Shown here: piece after piece, positions 5,734 to 12,707 of the stretch
Position numbering within the stretch: the first letter of the stretch is position 1
Layout of the letters: every line of letters begins with the position of its first letter
Assembly (NCBI GenBank): GCA_035637315.1
Contig: DASPXK010000403.1
Location: 1 to 18,542, forward strand
DNA: 18,542 nucleotides
Source of the DNA: DASPXK01 sp035637315
GTDB lineage: Bacteria > Chloroflexota > UBA6077 > JACCZL01
Direction: 5' to 3'
Program-made: the position numbers and the translations under genes
The notes under the pieces: generated by a model
What the model saw: only the letters and a program-made list of their open reading frames with translations
Told to the model about the DNA's origin: nothing
The model's database searches: none

Positions 5734-6258
5734 ATGGCAAGGATCATGGGGTTGGGGCACGTCGGCATCTTCGTCCGCGATCTCGAGCGGATGGCCGCGT
5801 TCTACCGCGACGTGATGGGGATGACCCTCACCAAGCAGAACTGGCGCTCAGGCATCGTGTTCTTCAGCGCGGACCCCGATGCCGTCGACCACGAGATCGC
5901 CCTGGTGCGGGGGCGGCCAGAGAACGACAACCCCAAGCTCATCCACCAGATCTCGCTGCGCGTCGACAGCCTGGACGGGCTGCGTGAGTTCCACCGCCGC
6001 CTGATCGAGGCGGACTGCAAGATCGATCGGACCGTGTGCCACGGCAGCGCGTTCGGCTGCTACTTCTTCGACCCGGAGGGCAACACCACCGAGGTCTTCT
6101 GGGTCACCGGCCGACCGTGCTGGGTGCCGACATCCGAGCCGGTCGACCTCGAGCAGCCCGACGAAGTGCTCATGGCAGTCGTGGACCGCATCATCGAGCG
6201 CGAGGGACACGTACCGATGGGCGGTTTGAAGCCCGAAACGGCGCCAGTGCCCGTCTAA
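5734..6258 (+). CDS. VOC-superfamily metalloenzyme (extradiol-dioxygenase/glyoxalase fold)
   Basis: A 174-residue vicinal-oxygen-chelate protein. Two beta-alpha-beta-beta-beta modules are visible: GLGHVGIFVRDLERMAAFYR (6-25) and LIHQISLRVDSLDGLREFHR (69-88), followed by CYFFDPEGNTTEVFW (109-123). H9, H71 and E120 are at the positions of the 2-His-1-Glu metal site of type I extradiol dioxygenases, so it is probably metal-bound and active. A C-terminal tail of about 50 residues goes beyond the single-domain core. The ATG at 5734 follows GGGAGG with a 7-8 base gap. The gene stands alone, convergent with the MFS gene. Ring cleavage, isomerisation or a glyoxalase reaction are all possible; the ligand set favours a dioxygenase-type enzyme. 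Confidence 0.85.
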   Translation: MARIMGLGHVGIFVRDLERMAAFYRDVMGMTLTKQNWRSGIVFFSADPDAVDHEIALVRGRPENDNPKLIHQISLRVDSLDGLREFHRRLIEADCKIDRTVCHGSAFGCYFFDPEGNTTEVFWVTGRPCWVPTSEPVDLEQPDEVLMAVVDRIIEREGHVPMGGLKPETAPVPV

Positions 6259-6294
6259 GCTAGAGCCGGCGCTCAAGTCCTCAGTCGGCTAAGG

Positions 6295-7530
6295 TCACTC
6301 GCTGGCGACCGTCTCGCTTGTAGCTGGGCGCTCTGGATCTGGAGCTCGCGACGAGCGGGCGGCCAGAGCGCCGGTCCAGCCGCTAGCGGCGGCAGCGAGC
6401 AGCAGGCCGATCATGGCGAAGAGCATCGTCTGATATCCGGTGTGCTGCAGGAGCGTGGCCAGCAGGACCGGGCCGACCGCCGCGCCCAGGTCGACCGAGA
6501 AGCGGTAGCCGCCGAGAACTCGGCTGCGCCAGGCGCGCGGCACCGACTCGGTCAGGGCCGCCGTCTGGCTGGCGCTGAAGAAGTCGCCCAGCCCGAGAAC
6601 GAACGCCGCCAGCAGGAAAGTCGCGTAGCTCGACACACCAAGAAACGAGATATCGCCGATCGCCAGGACCAGGAAGCCAGCGCAGATCACTCCGCGGCGG
6701 CTCCAGCGATCTGCCAGCATCCCAGCCGGGATCGCCACTAGCAATCCGACCACCGCCATCAGGCTAACCCCCGAGGCGATCTGGACCGCGTTCAGCCCGA
6801 GCTGGTCGGCGGCGAACAGCGGCAGGGTCGTGTTGCGGAACCCGTGGCGGTTGATCATGTTAATCATCACGCCAAAATACACAGCGCCCAGTGCGAGCAG
6901 GCCGAGGCGGCTGATGGCCAGGCGGTTCTCGCGCTGCGGGGCGGTCGGCGCCCGCGCACGCGAGGCTGCCCTCGCTCTGGGCAGCACCCAGCCGAGCAGG
7001 CTGGCGCTTATGAGCGCCAGCAGCCCGCACAGCAGCATTGTGGATCTCCAGCCGAACAGGACGCCGACGACGCCGCCAACCACGGGGAAGATGCCGATCG
7101 CGGTATTGTTGGAAACGGAGTAGCAGGTCAGCACCCTGGTGCGGGCATTGGCGGGGGCGATCGAGCTCAGAGTAGTCAGCACGACGACGCTCACTACGGC
7201 ACAGCCGAGCCCCATGCCCACGCGACCGACAACGGCCAGTTCAAACGTGGGCGCCAGGGCGGTCAGGAGCGAGCCGGCTAGCAGCAGCGCGTAGCCAGCC
7301 CCGGCGAGCCGCGGGCCGCCCAGACGCGCCTCGAGGAATCCGGCCGGAAGGTCCAGTGCCAGGCGCGCCAGTCCGAACGCCGAGACGAGGACGCCGGCCG
7401 TGACGTAGTCGACCGCGAAATCTCGCTGGACGAGAGGCAGCAGCGGCGTCAGGATGTTTGCCGCCGCCGACACCATGAACATGGCGACGCCCAGCAGCAC
7501 GGCGTCGAGTGGCACGGCGGAGCGCATCAC
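6295..7530 (-). CDS. Major facilitator superfamily transporter
   Basis: A 411-residue membrane protein with about 12 hydrophobic segments in two halves separated by a basic loop (RARAASRARAPTAPQRENR, about residues 185-203). Seen: DLPAGFLEARLGGPRLAG after the second segment and GMLADRWSRRGVICAG between segments 8 and 9, the second a clear copy of the MFS loop motif GxLaDRxGRR. The C-terminal tail is hydrophilic. The first codon is either the GTG at 7530 or the ATG right behind it at 7527; GGAG upstream spaces better to the GTG. The substrate is not predictable. It lies downstream of the DinB-like gene on the same strand with a gap of about 114 bp that holds no gene, and convergent with the VOC gene. 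Confidence 0.9.
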   Translation of the reverse strand: MMRSAVPLDAVLLGVAMFMVSAAANILTPLLPLVQRDFAVDYVTAGVLVSAFGLARLALDLPAGFLEARLGGPRLAGAGYALLLAGSLLTALAPTFELAVVGRVGMGLGCAVVSVVVLTTLSSIAPANARTRVLTCYSVSNNTAIGIFPVVGGVVGVLFGWRSTMLLCGLLALISASLLGWVLPRARAASRARAPTAPQRENRLAISRLGLLALGAVYFGVMINMINRHGFRNTTLPLFAADQLGLNAVQIASGVSLMAVVGLLVAIPAGMLADRWSRRGVICAGFLVLAIGDISFLGVSSYATFLLAAFVLGLGDFFSASQTAALTESVPRAWRSRVLGGYRFSVDLGAAVGPVLLATLLQHTGYQTMLFAMIGLLLAAAASGWTGALAARSSRAPDPERPATSETVASE

Positions 7531-7644
7531 AGAGTTACTCCGCCCCTCCGTTGCGTGATGGGACCTGTCGCGCGACGCCGTCCAGTACCGAGACCGTCAG
7601 CGGCACCCCACAGGGTGGCGGTAGTGAAGAGACAAGCCCCTGCG

Positions 7645-8094
7645 CTACGGCGGGCGGCTAAGCTTCGCCGCCGGCGCTTCGACCTCGAGGGCCCCCAGGA
7701 TGGCCGCCCGATACCGGCGCTCGGTCTCGATCACGTGATCGAGGATCTGCGCGGCAGACCAGTCGCCCTCGTTAGGGCCGGTCCGGGTGAGCTCCTCATC
7801 GGACAGACTCAAGAGCAGTGCCTCGAGCTCCGCTTGGGCCGACTCGGCCTTCATGAGCAGCAGCTGCGCCTCCGTGATGGGGCGCCCACGCGCCTGGAGC
7901 AGGCGGTGAAGGTGCTGGAAGTGGTCGAGCGCGTGCGAAGTAAAGGCACGCAGCATGTGGCCGACGCTCTGCTCCCTTCCATACCACTGCAGCGTCCTCC
8001 GACACTCGGGGTCGTCCAGGCCGAGCAGGGACCGCAGCGTCTCATCGCGCTCAGTTCGCAGTCTAGCGACGGCGGTCTCAGCCAATCTACCCAC
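7645..8094 (-). CDS. DinB-like four-helix-bundle protein
   Basis: A 149-residue, wholly helical protein. The second half reads MKAESAQAELEALLLSLSDE, then GPNEGDWSAAQILDHVIETERRY, the DinB_2 pattern of a helix with LLxxLSDEEL followed by W-S-A/V-x-x-I/L-x-H. The first half shows a looser version (LRSLLGLDDPE, then SVGHMLRAFTSHALDHF), so the protein looks like two related half-bundles, as is normal in this superfamily. Family members bind a divalent metal through histidines and include thiol transferases and uncharacterised stress proteins. The start is taken as the GTG at 8094, preceded by GGGAGG; the longer frame reaching 8220 would overlap the binding-protein gene and is rejected. It may be the last gene of the ABC operon or independent. 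Confidence 0.75.
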   Translation of the reverse strand: MGRLAETAVARLRTERDETLRSLLGLDDPECRRTLQWYGREQSVGHMLRAFTSHALDHFQHLHRLLQARGRPITEAQLLLMKAESAQAELEALLLSLSDEELTRTGPNEGDWSAAQILDHVIETERRYRAAILGALEVEAPAAKLSRPP

Positions 8095-8111
8095 GGTCGA
8101 ATCCACCTCCC

Positions 8112-8164
8112 GTCGAAAGTCGAAAGTCGAACGAGCGACAAACGGCCTGACTTCGACTTTCGAC
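8112..8164. repeat. Inverted repeat of GTCGAAA units between the ABC binding-protein and DinB-like genes
   Basis: GTCGAAAGTCGAA (8119-8131) is the reverse complement of TTCGACTTTCGAC (8152-8164), a perfect 13-bp stem with a 20-base loop; one more GTCGAAA unit stands at 8112-8118. It begins 7 bases after the binding-protein stop codon. There is no T-run, so it may be an mRNA-stabilising or processing hairpin, or a repeat element, instead of a classical terminator. Confidence 0.65.
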
Positions 8165-8170
8165 CTGCGA

Positions 8171-9391
8171 CTAGTTAGCGATCTTGAAGTTGCGTGCCTG
8201 CTCGCGCACCTTGTCCTCATCGAACTGGTTGATGAAGTCGATCCATTCGTTGGTGTAGTACGTCTCGACGTTGGGGAGCTTACCTTCGAGGCCCAGGAAG
8301 CGTACGTACGCGGCTATCTTGTCCGGCGGCATGTAGCCCCATTTACCCTCCAGCTTGTCGATGTACGACAGATAGTCTGTGTAAATCTTGACCGCATCTC
8401 TGAGCGCCTGCTCCTCGGAGACTCCCTTCGGCTTCGACTCCGGATACATCTTCCAGTTAATCAACACGGCCGCCTCGGGGTTCTCCTTTGAGAACACGAT
8501 CGACCTGGCGTATGCGCGCAGGTAGCCGCGCAGACCGGCCTCCTGCTCCGGCCTCATGCTGGTCCTTGCGACGACGTTGCCTGTGATGAACTCGTCGGCG
8601 AACTTCGGTCTGGGCAGGAAGCGGAATTTGTACTGCAGCTCCAGCGGACCAATCTGGCCCCGCGTCCCGAACGCCGCCGCAACCTCCCCGCGCTTCAAGG
8701 CCTCCCCCATCGGCGGGCCGATCCCGGTCGCCAGATACTTGACGTCGTCTGGCGAGAGGCCCGCGTCTTTGAGGACGGCGGACATGTACGTCTCTAGCGT
8801 CGCGCCAAGCTGGGGGATGGCGATCGTCTTGCCTTTCAAGTCGGCCGTGGTCCGAATGTCGCTGTCCTCCAGGACGATGCCCTCGTATTGAGAACGGTTC
8901 TGGACGTTGAAGACGGCCCTGGCTGGGACTTCTTTGCCGCTCGCGGCAGGCCGCAGTACCTGCTCCAGGCCGAAGATGCCGGCCTCGATCTGGCCACTAA
9001 TGAGCATCGCGTCTTGCTGGGCATTGTTACCGCCGGTGCTCTGGAACGTCACTTCGACCGCCTCTTCGTCGAAGTAACCGAGGTAATCGCCAATCCAGGC
9101 AAAGGGGTTGGAGGGATTGCCGAGAGGCAGCCCGAAGGCGATCGTCACCTTCGTCTTCTCTTTCTTCACGGCCGGCGCGGCTGTAGGCGTGGCGGCTGGC
9201 GCTGCCGTGGCCGCCGGTGCGGTCCCGACGCCTCGGGACTCCGCGGTCGGAGCCGCGGGCTGGGCTGCCTGCTTGGGGACCGCCGTGGCGGGCTGCGGAG
9301 GTACCGCGGGGCCACAGGCCGTCAGGATGGCAGCCAGCAACAAACTCGGCGACAAATGGAGGGCGCGGTTTACGTATTCGGTCAGTGCCAT
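8171..9391 (-). CDS. ABC transporter substrate-binding lipoprotein (SsuA/TauA/NMT1-like)
   Basis: A 406-residue secreted lipoprotein. A signal peptide ends in the lipobox LTAC with Cys26 as the lipidation site, followed by an Ala/Pro/Thr-rich tether to about residue 80 and then the periplasmic-binding fold: KVTIAFGLPLGNPSNPFAWI, GYFDEEAVEVTFQSTGG, IEAGIFGLEQVLRPAASG, DLKGKTIAIPQLGATLETYM, and GEALKRGEVAAAFG. This is the NMT1/THI5/SsuA type that binds sulfonates, taurine, nitrate, aromatic acids or pyrimidine precursors. A long extracytoplasmic tether suits a monoderm or thick-walled cell. The ATG at 9391 has a strong AAGGAGG 6 bases upstream. It is encoded 66 bp downstream of the permease in the same operon and must deliver ligand to it. 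Confidence 0.9.
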   Translation of the reverse strand: MALTEYVNRALHLSPSLLLAAILTACGPAVPPQPATAVPKQAAQPAAPTAESRGVGTAPAATAAPAATPTAAPAVKKEKTKVTIAFGLPLGNPSNPFAWIGDYLGYFDEEAVEVTFQSTGGNNAQQDAMLISGQIEAGIFGLEQVLRPAASGKEVPARAVFNVQNRSQYEGIVLEDSDIRTTADLKGKTIAIPQLGATLETYMSAVLKDAGLSPDDVKYLATGIGPPMGEALKRGEVAAAFGTRGQIGPLELQYKFRFLPRPKFADEFITGNVVARTSMRPEQEAGLRGYLRAYARSIVFSKENPEAAVLINWKMYPESKPKGVSEEQALRDAVKIYTDYLSYIDKLEGKWGYMPPDKIAAYVRFLGLEGKLPNVETYYTNEWIDFINQFDEDKVREQARNFKIAN

Positions 9392-9457
9392 GGCGTTCCT
9401 CCTTCCCAATCGCCAGCTCCCCCGCTCACGGAGAGCGAGCGCCGGTGAAATCCCGCT

Positions 9458-10300
9458 CTAACTTTCGACCGCCCGGCTTTCGCCGGGCGCCCAGGAAACG
9501 ATATGCCGGCGCGCCAGGCCGAGCCCGGCATTGAGCAGCCCACCCAGGCAGGCCAGGATCATGAGCACGGAGAAGATGCCGGCCACGTCCAACAGCTGCT
9601 CCATGTGAAGGATCATGACTCCCAGGCCGAGCTGGCCTCCAAGAAACTCGGCCGCGATGGCGCTCGTGATGGCATGAACCAATGCGATCTCCAGGCCGGC
9701 AAAGATGTAGGGCAGGGCCGTGGGAAACGTGACCTTGGTAAAGATCTGCCAGCGGTTGGCTCCAAACGAGCGCATCAAATTGATGGGCCCTTCCTCTACC
9801 GACTTGAAGCCCGTGATGCCGTTAACGAAGAGCGGGAAGAAAGTCGCCAGGATGACCAGCACGAATTTCGAGTTGAATCCGAAGCCGAACCAGACGACGA
9901 TCAGCGGGGCCAGCGCGATCTTCGGCATGCTCTGGAAGGCGACCACGAGCGGCCGGAAAAGCTGCTCGAGTAAGGAGAACCGGACGCTGATCGTGGCCAG
10001 CACGAGTCCGCTGGTGCAGCCGACCGCGTAGCCGGCCGTGACCTCGGCCAGCGTCTGGGCGATGTGCGGGAAGTAGCTGGCGCGACTGGCCACCGGCGCG
10101 GCGAAACCGTCCATCAGGGCACGAACGATGCTCGTCGGCCGGGGCAGGATGATCTCGTTGAGCTGCGTGATGATGACCGCGAGCTCCCAGAGCGCCAGGA
10201 TCCCCGCGACCACCAGCGGCAGCAGCAGCCGGCTGTGGTACGTCCGGACGCCGAGCCGTCTGGGCTGACTGGGTCTGGCCGCCACCGAGGGAGCGCTCAT
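9458..10300 (-). CDS. ABC transporter permease (SsuC/TauC-like)
   Basis: A 280-residue inner-membrane protein with about six transmembrane segments (the first at about 26-45). The EAA loop that docks onto the ATPase is visible as LMRSFGANRWQIFTKVTFP at about 187-205, before LPYIFAGLEIALVHA. Motifs such as SMPKIALAPLIVVWFGFG (124-141) are typical of the sulfonate/nitrate/taurine permease group. The ATG overlaps the ATPase stop codon in an ATGA, so the two are translationally coupled. With one permease gene, the transporter is probably a homodimer with two ATPase copies. Confidence 0.93.
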   Translation of the reverse strand: MSAPSVAARPSQPRRLGVRTYHSRLLLPLVVAGILALWELAVIITQLNEIILPRPTSIVRALMDGFAAPVASRASYFPHIAQTLAEVTAGYAVGCTSGLVLATISVRFSLLEQLFRPLVVAFQSMPKIALAPLIVVWFGFGFNSKFVLVILATFFPLFVNGITGFKSVEEGPINLMRSFGANRWQIFTKVTFPTALPYIFAGLEIALVHAITSAIAAEFLGGQLGLGVMILHMEQLLDVAGIFSVLMILACLGGLLNAGLGLARRHIVSWAPGESRAVES

Positions 10301-11148
10301 GCCGCGCGTCCTCGAGCCCCCAGGAGCTGGCGAATGTGGGTTGCCTTTTGGCCGACGTCCTGGCTGCCCATCATCTCGAGTTCGCGGGGCCTCGCCAAGC
10401 CGACCGGAATGATGTCAAGAATTCGGCCGGGGCGGGGAGAGAGCACGATCACTCTGTCTGCCAGGAAGAGCGCCTCCGGAACGCTGTGCGTGACAAAGAC
10501 GATGCTCGTGCGCCTGGACTCCCAGATGCGCAACAGCTCGAAGCCCATCGACTCGCGGGTCATGGCGTCGAGGGCACCGAACGGCTCGTCCATGAGCAGA
10601 AGATGGGGATCGTGGAGTAAGGCGCGGACGATGGCGCTGCGCTGCTGCATGCCGCCGGACAGCTCGGAAGGGCGGGCCTTCTCGAAGCCGTGCAGGCCTA
10701 CCAGATCGATCAACTCCTGCGCCCGGGTCCGATAGATGGCCCGATCGAGGCCGAGCACCTCGATTCCGAGCATGGCGTTCTGGATCACGTTACGCCAGGG
10801 AAGGAGGGTCGGGTCCTGAAACACGAACCCCACGTCGCGGCGCGGTCCATCCACCTGACGACCGTCGATCGTTACCTCGCCCTGGCTCGGGGTCGAGAGA
10901 CCGCCGATCAGCTTGAGCAACGTGCTCTTGCCGCAGCCGCTGGGCCCGACGATCGAGACGAACTCTCCGGCCGAAACGTCAAACGACGCGTCGCTCAGCG
11001 CCAGGACCTCATCGCCCGACGACAGGCGGTACATCTTGCTGAGCCGACGCGCCTGGATGGCGGAACCGCGAAGCTCCCCACCGGGCGACGCCTCTATCTC
11101 CTGCAGCGCGTTCAACAATGAAATGGCCGGGTTATTCGCGGCACGCAC
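10297..11148 (-). CDS. ABC transporter ATPase (SsuB/TauB-like)
   Basis: A 283-residue ATP-binding subunit with every hallmark: Walker A GPSGCGKST at 68-76, Q-loop VFQDP with Q111, signature LSGGMQQR at 163-170, Walker B LLLMDEP at 183-189, D-loop GALD and switch His in VTHSV (H221). An N-terminal extension of about 30 residues precedes the nucleotide-binding domain. The start is the GTG at 11148, 18 bp after the stop of amidohydrolase A; AGAGAG upstream may serve as ribosome binding site. It energises import through the permease encoded next. The close linkage of importer and amidohydrolases suggests that the imported compound, or a relative, is their substrate. Confidence 0.93.
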   Translation of the reverse strand: MRAANNPAISLLNALQEIEASPGGELRGSAIQARRLSKMYRLSSGDEVLALSDASFDVSAGEFVSIVGPSGCGKSTLLKLIGGLSTPSQGEVTIDGRQVDGPRRDVGFVFQDPTLLPWRNVIQNAMLGIEVLGLDRAIYRTRAQELIDLVGLHGFEKARPSELSGGMQQRSAIVRALLHDPHLLLMDEPFGALDAMTRESMGFELLRIWESRRTSIVFVTHSVPEALFLADRVIVLSPRPGRILDIIPVGLARPRELEMMGSQDVGQKATHIRQLLGARGRAA

Positions 11149-11166
11149 CTCGAAGCTCTCTTCAGC

Positions 11167-12285
11167 TTAGACCTCCAGATGCCCATCTACCACAATATTC
11201 GTGATGGCCAGCCACTCACCTCGAGCGAGCCCATCCAGGCCATCGCCGGAACCCCCCAGACTGCCGTCGGCGGGATGGGCAACGATCAGGTCCGCCGGTT
11301 GACCCACTTCGATCCGACCGCCGGGCAGCCCGAACGCGCGGGACGTATTGCCGGTCGCGAAGGCGAGGGCTGTCTCCGGCTGTACGCCTGAAACGGTCGT
11401 GAGGAGCTGGACCGTTCGTTGGACCCCGCCCGGGATGACTCCCGCTCCCGATGGCGTGTCGGTCCCAATGACGACACGATCGAGCTCGTCTCTGTCGGCC
11501 GCCTTGCGGATCACGCGACGAGCCGCCTTCAGGCCTCCCATGAGCGTGAGCCCCAGAGCACAGCGCGTCTCGTCGAACAGCCAATCGACGACCTCGTCTG
11601 GCGGCGGCCTTGGTCCGCCGTTGACCTGGCAGGCAACATCTGGCTTGATCGCGCGCAGCGCATGCTCGACGGAGCGCGCCTCCTCGATCAGCTTCGCCCC
11701 TGCGCAGTGGGCCATGACAGCCATCCCGTTGGCGTGAGCCCACTCCACGTATCGCTGCGCCTCACGGATCGACGGGACCTCGCTCATGAAGCTCAAGCGG
11801 TTCACCCCGGCCCGCGCCAGGTCCCCGAAATCGGCCTCTCTCAAGCCAGGCTCGGCGATCACCGTCCCGGCGTGGACTTTGATGTTCCGCGGCCGGTCGT
11901 AACGCCAGGAGCGGGCGGCGAGGATGGCAAGCTGTTTGGTCCCCTGCCCATCTCGTGGACGTCCAGGCAGATCGCACAGCCCGGCCGCGATTACCGATGT
12001 GGTCCCGGCGCGAAGAGTCGCCTCGAGGTAGCCACGCGCCTCGAGCTGGGGCGTGTGGTCGCCGAAGTACGTGTGGTGGTCGGCATCCCACAAGCCTGGC
12101 GCGACGAGCCCACTAGCGGCATCCACGGTCTGCTGGGCTGAACGTTCTGACCCGATCGCCGCGATCAGGCCGTTGGCGATGTAGATCGAACTGGCATCGA
12201 CGATCGGGGCGTGGACGTCACCCGAAACGAGCGCCCCGATGTTTCGAATCAGGACGCTATCGGCGGGCGCCTGTGCCGAGCTCAT
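11167..12285 (-). CDS. Enamidase-like amidohydrolase A, with two metal-binding His replaced
   Basis: A 372-residue amidohydrolase-superfamily protein, collinear with enamidase of Eubacterium barkeri (6-oxotetrahydronicotinate hydrolysis) as I recall it: IRNIGALVSGDV, then APGLWDADHH, GRPRDGQGTKQLAILAARSW, IKVHAGTVIAEPGL, NGGPRPPPDEVVDW, VVIGTDTPSGAGVIPGG and FATGNTSRAFGLPGG. Of the expected metal ligands E145, H71, H193 and D276 are kept, but the first His of the strand-1 HxH is Asp69 and the strand-6 His (before NGGP) is Gln220. The paralogue B keeps both. The enzyme may be mononuclear, altered or non-catalytic. The ATG at 12285 overlaps the RidA-like stop (ATGA). The frame stays open further upstream but overlaps the RidA-like gene completely, so the long version is rejected. 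Confidence 0.85.
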   Translation of the reverse strand: MSSAQAPADSVLIRNIGALVSGDVHAPIVDASSIYIANGLIAAIGSERSAQQTVDAASGLVAPGLWDADHHTYFGDHTPQLEARGYLEATLRAGTTSVIAAGLCDLPGRPRDGQGTKQLAILAARSWRYDRPRNIKVHAGTVIAEPGLREADFGDLARAGVNRLSFMSEVPSIREAQRYVEWAHANGMAVMAHCAGAKLIEEARSVEHALRAIKPDVACQVNGGPRPPPDEVVDWLFDETRCALGLTLMGGLKAARRVIRKAADRDELDRVVIGTDTPSGAGVIPGGVQRTVQLLTTVSGVQPETALAFATGNTSRAFGLPGGRIEVGQPADLIVAHPADGSLGGSGDGLDGLARGEWLAITNIVVDGHLEV

Positions 12286-12707
12286 GGGGCTGGCTCTGGA
12301 ACGAGTGCGATGACTTCCACTTCTAGGACCTTCTCCTCGCGCATCAGGCAGCCCTGCAGCGTCGTGCTTGCCACCGGCGACGTGAAGTAGCTCTCCAGGA
12401 CCGGCCTGATCTTGGGCAGCATCGACGGGTGCCCCACGATAACTGTCCGCTTGATCGCGTGCTCGAGAGACGTGCCGGCCTCCTCGAGGATGGCCTTGAT
12501 GTTCTCCATCGTCTGACGCGCCTGTTCGGCGGGGTCGTCCGAGTAGTTGTCGGCTCCGCCGGGCTGGCGTCCGGATTGGCCGGTCACGAAGACCAAAGGC
12601 CCGACCCGAACGGCGTGCGCAGAAGCTGGCGTGCGAGTAGCCGGCGCACGGTCCGAGGGAGCTCGGATGATCTCTTTCTTCCACGACGAGGACATGGCAT
12701 CCATCAT
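12282..12707 (-). CDS. RidA/YjgF-like protein without the catalytic Arg
   Basis: A 141-residue protein of the Rid superfamily: ASAHAVRVGPLVFVTGQSGR (28-47), EQARQTMENIKAILEEAGTS (61-80), then HAIKRTVIVGHPSMLPKIRP, and the end LEVEVIALV. Length and order are normal. In RidA proper, imine/enamine hydrolysis uses an Arg in a P-x-R-S motif; here the corresponding segment is SPVASTT, so position 113 is Ala. Members lacking that Arg belong to other Rid groups with unknown activity. The start (ATG 12707, or the next ATG at 12704) overlaps the stop of amidohydrolase B as ATGA, and its own stop overlaps the start of amidohydrolase A. It is therefore locked between two enamidase paralogues, and may handle or sense their enamine or imine products, or form a complex with them. 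Confidence 0.85.
   Translation of the reverse strand: MMDAMSSSWKKEIIRAPSDRAPATRTPASAHAVRVGPLVFVTGQSGRQPGGADNYSDDPAEQARQTMENIKAILEEAGTSLEHAIKRTVIVGHPSMLPKIRPVLESYFTSPVASTTLQGCLMREEKVLEVEVIALVPEPAP

Noticed and set aside
5196..5987. Plus-strand open frame of 263 codons across the gene-poor interval
   Set aside because: It runs through the M20 remnant, the hairpin repeat and the VOC gene in wrong frames. Only a short part (about 5340-5490) looks protein-like, and no family could be named.
8095..8220. Upstream extension of the DinB-like gene
   Set aside because: It crosses the inverted repeat and the end of the binding-protein gene; GTG at 8094 gives the normal domain length.
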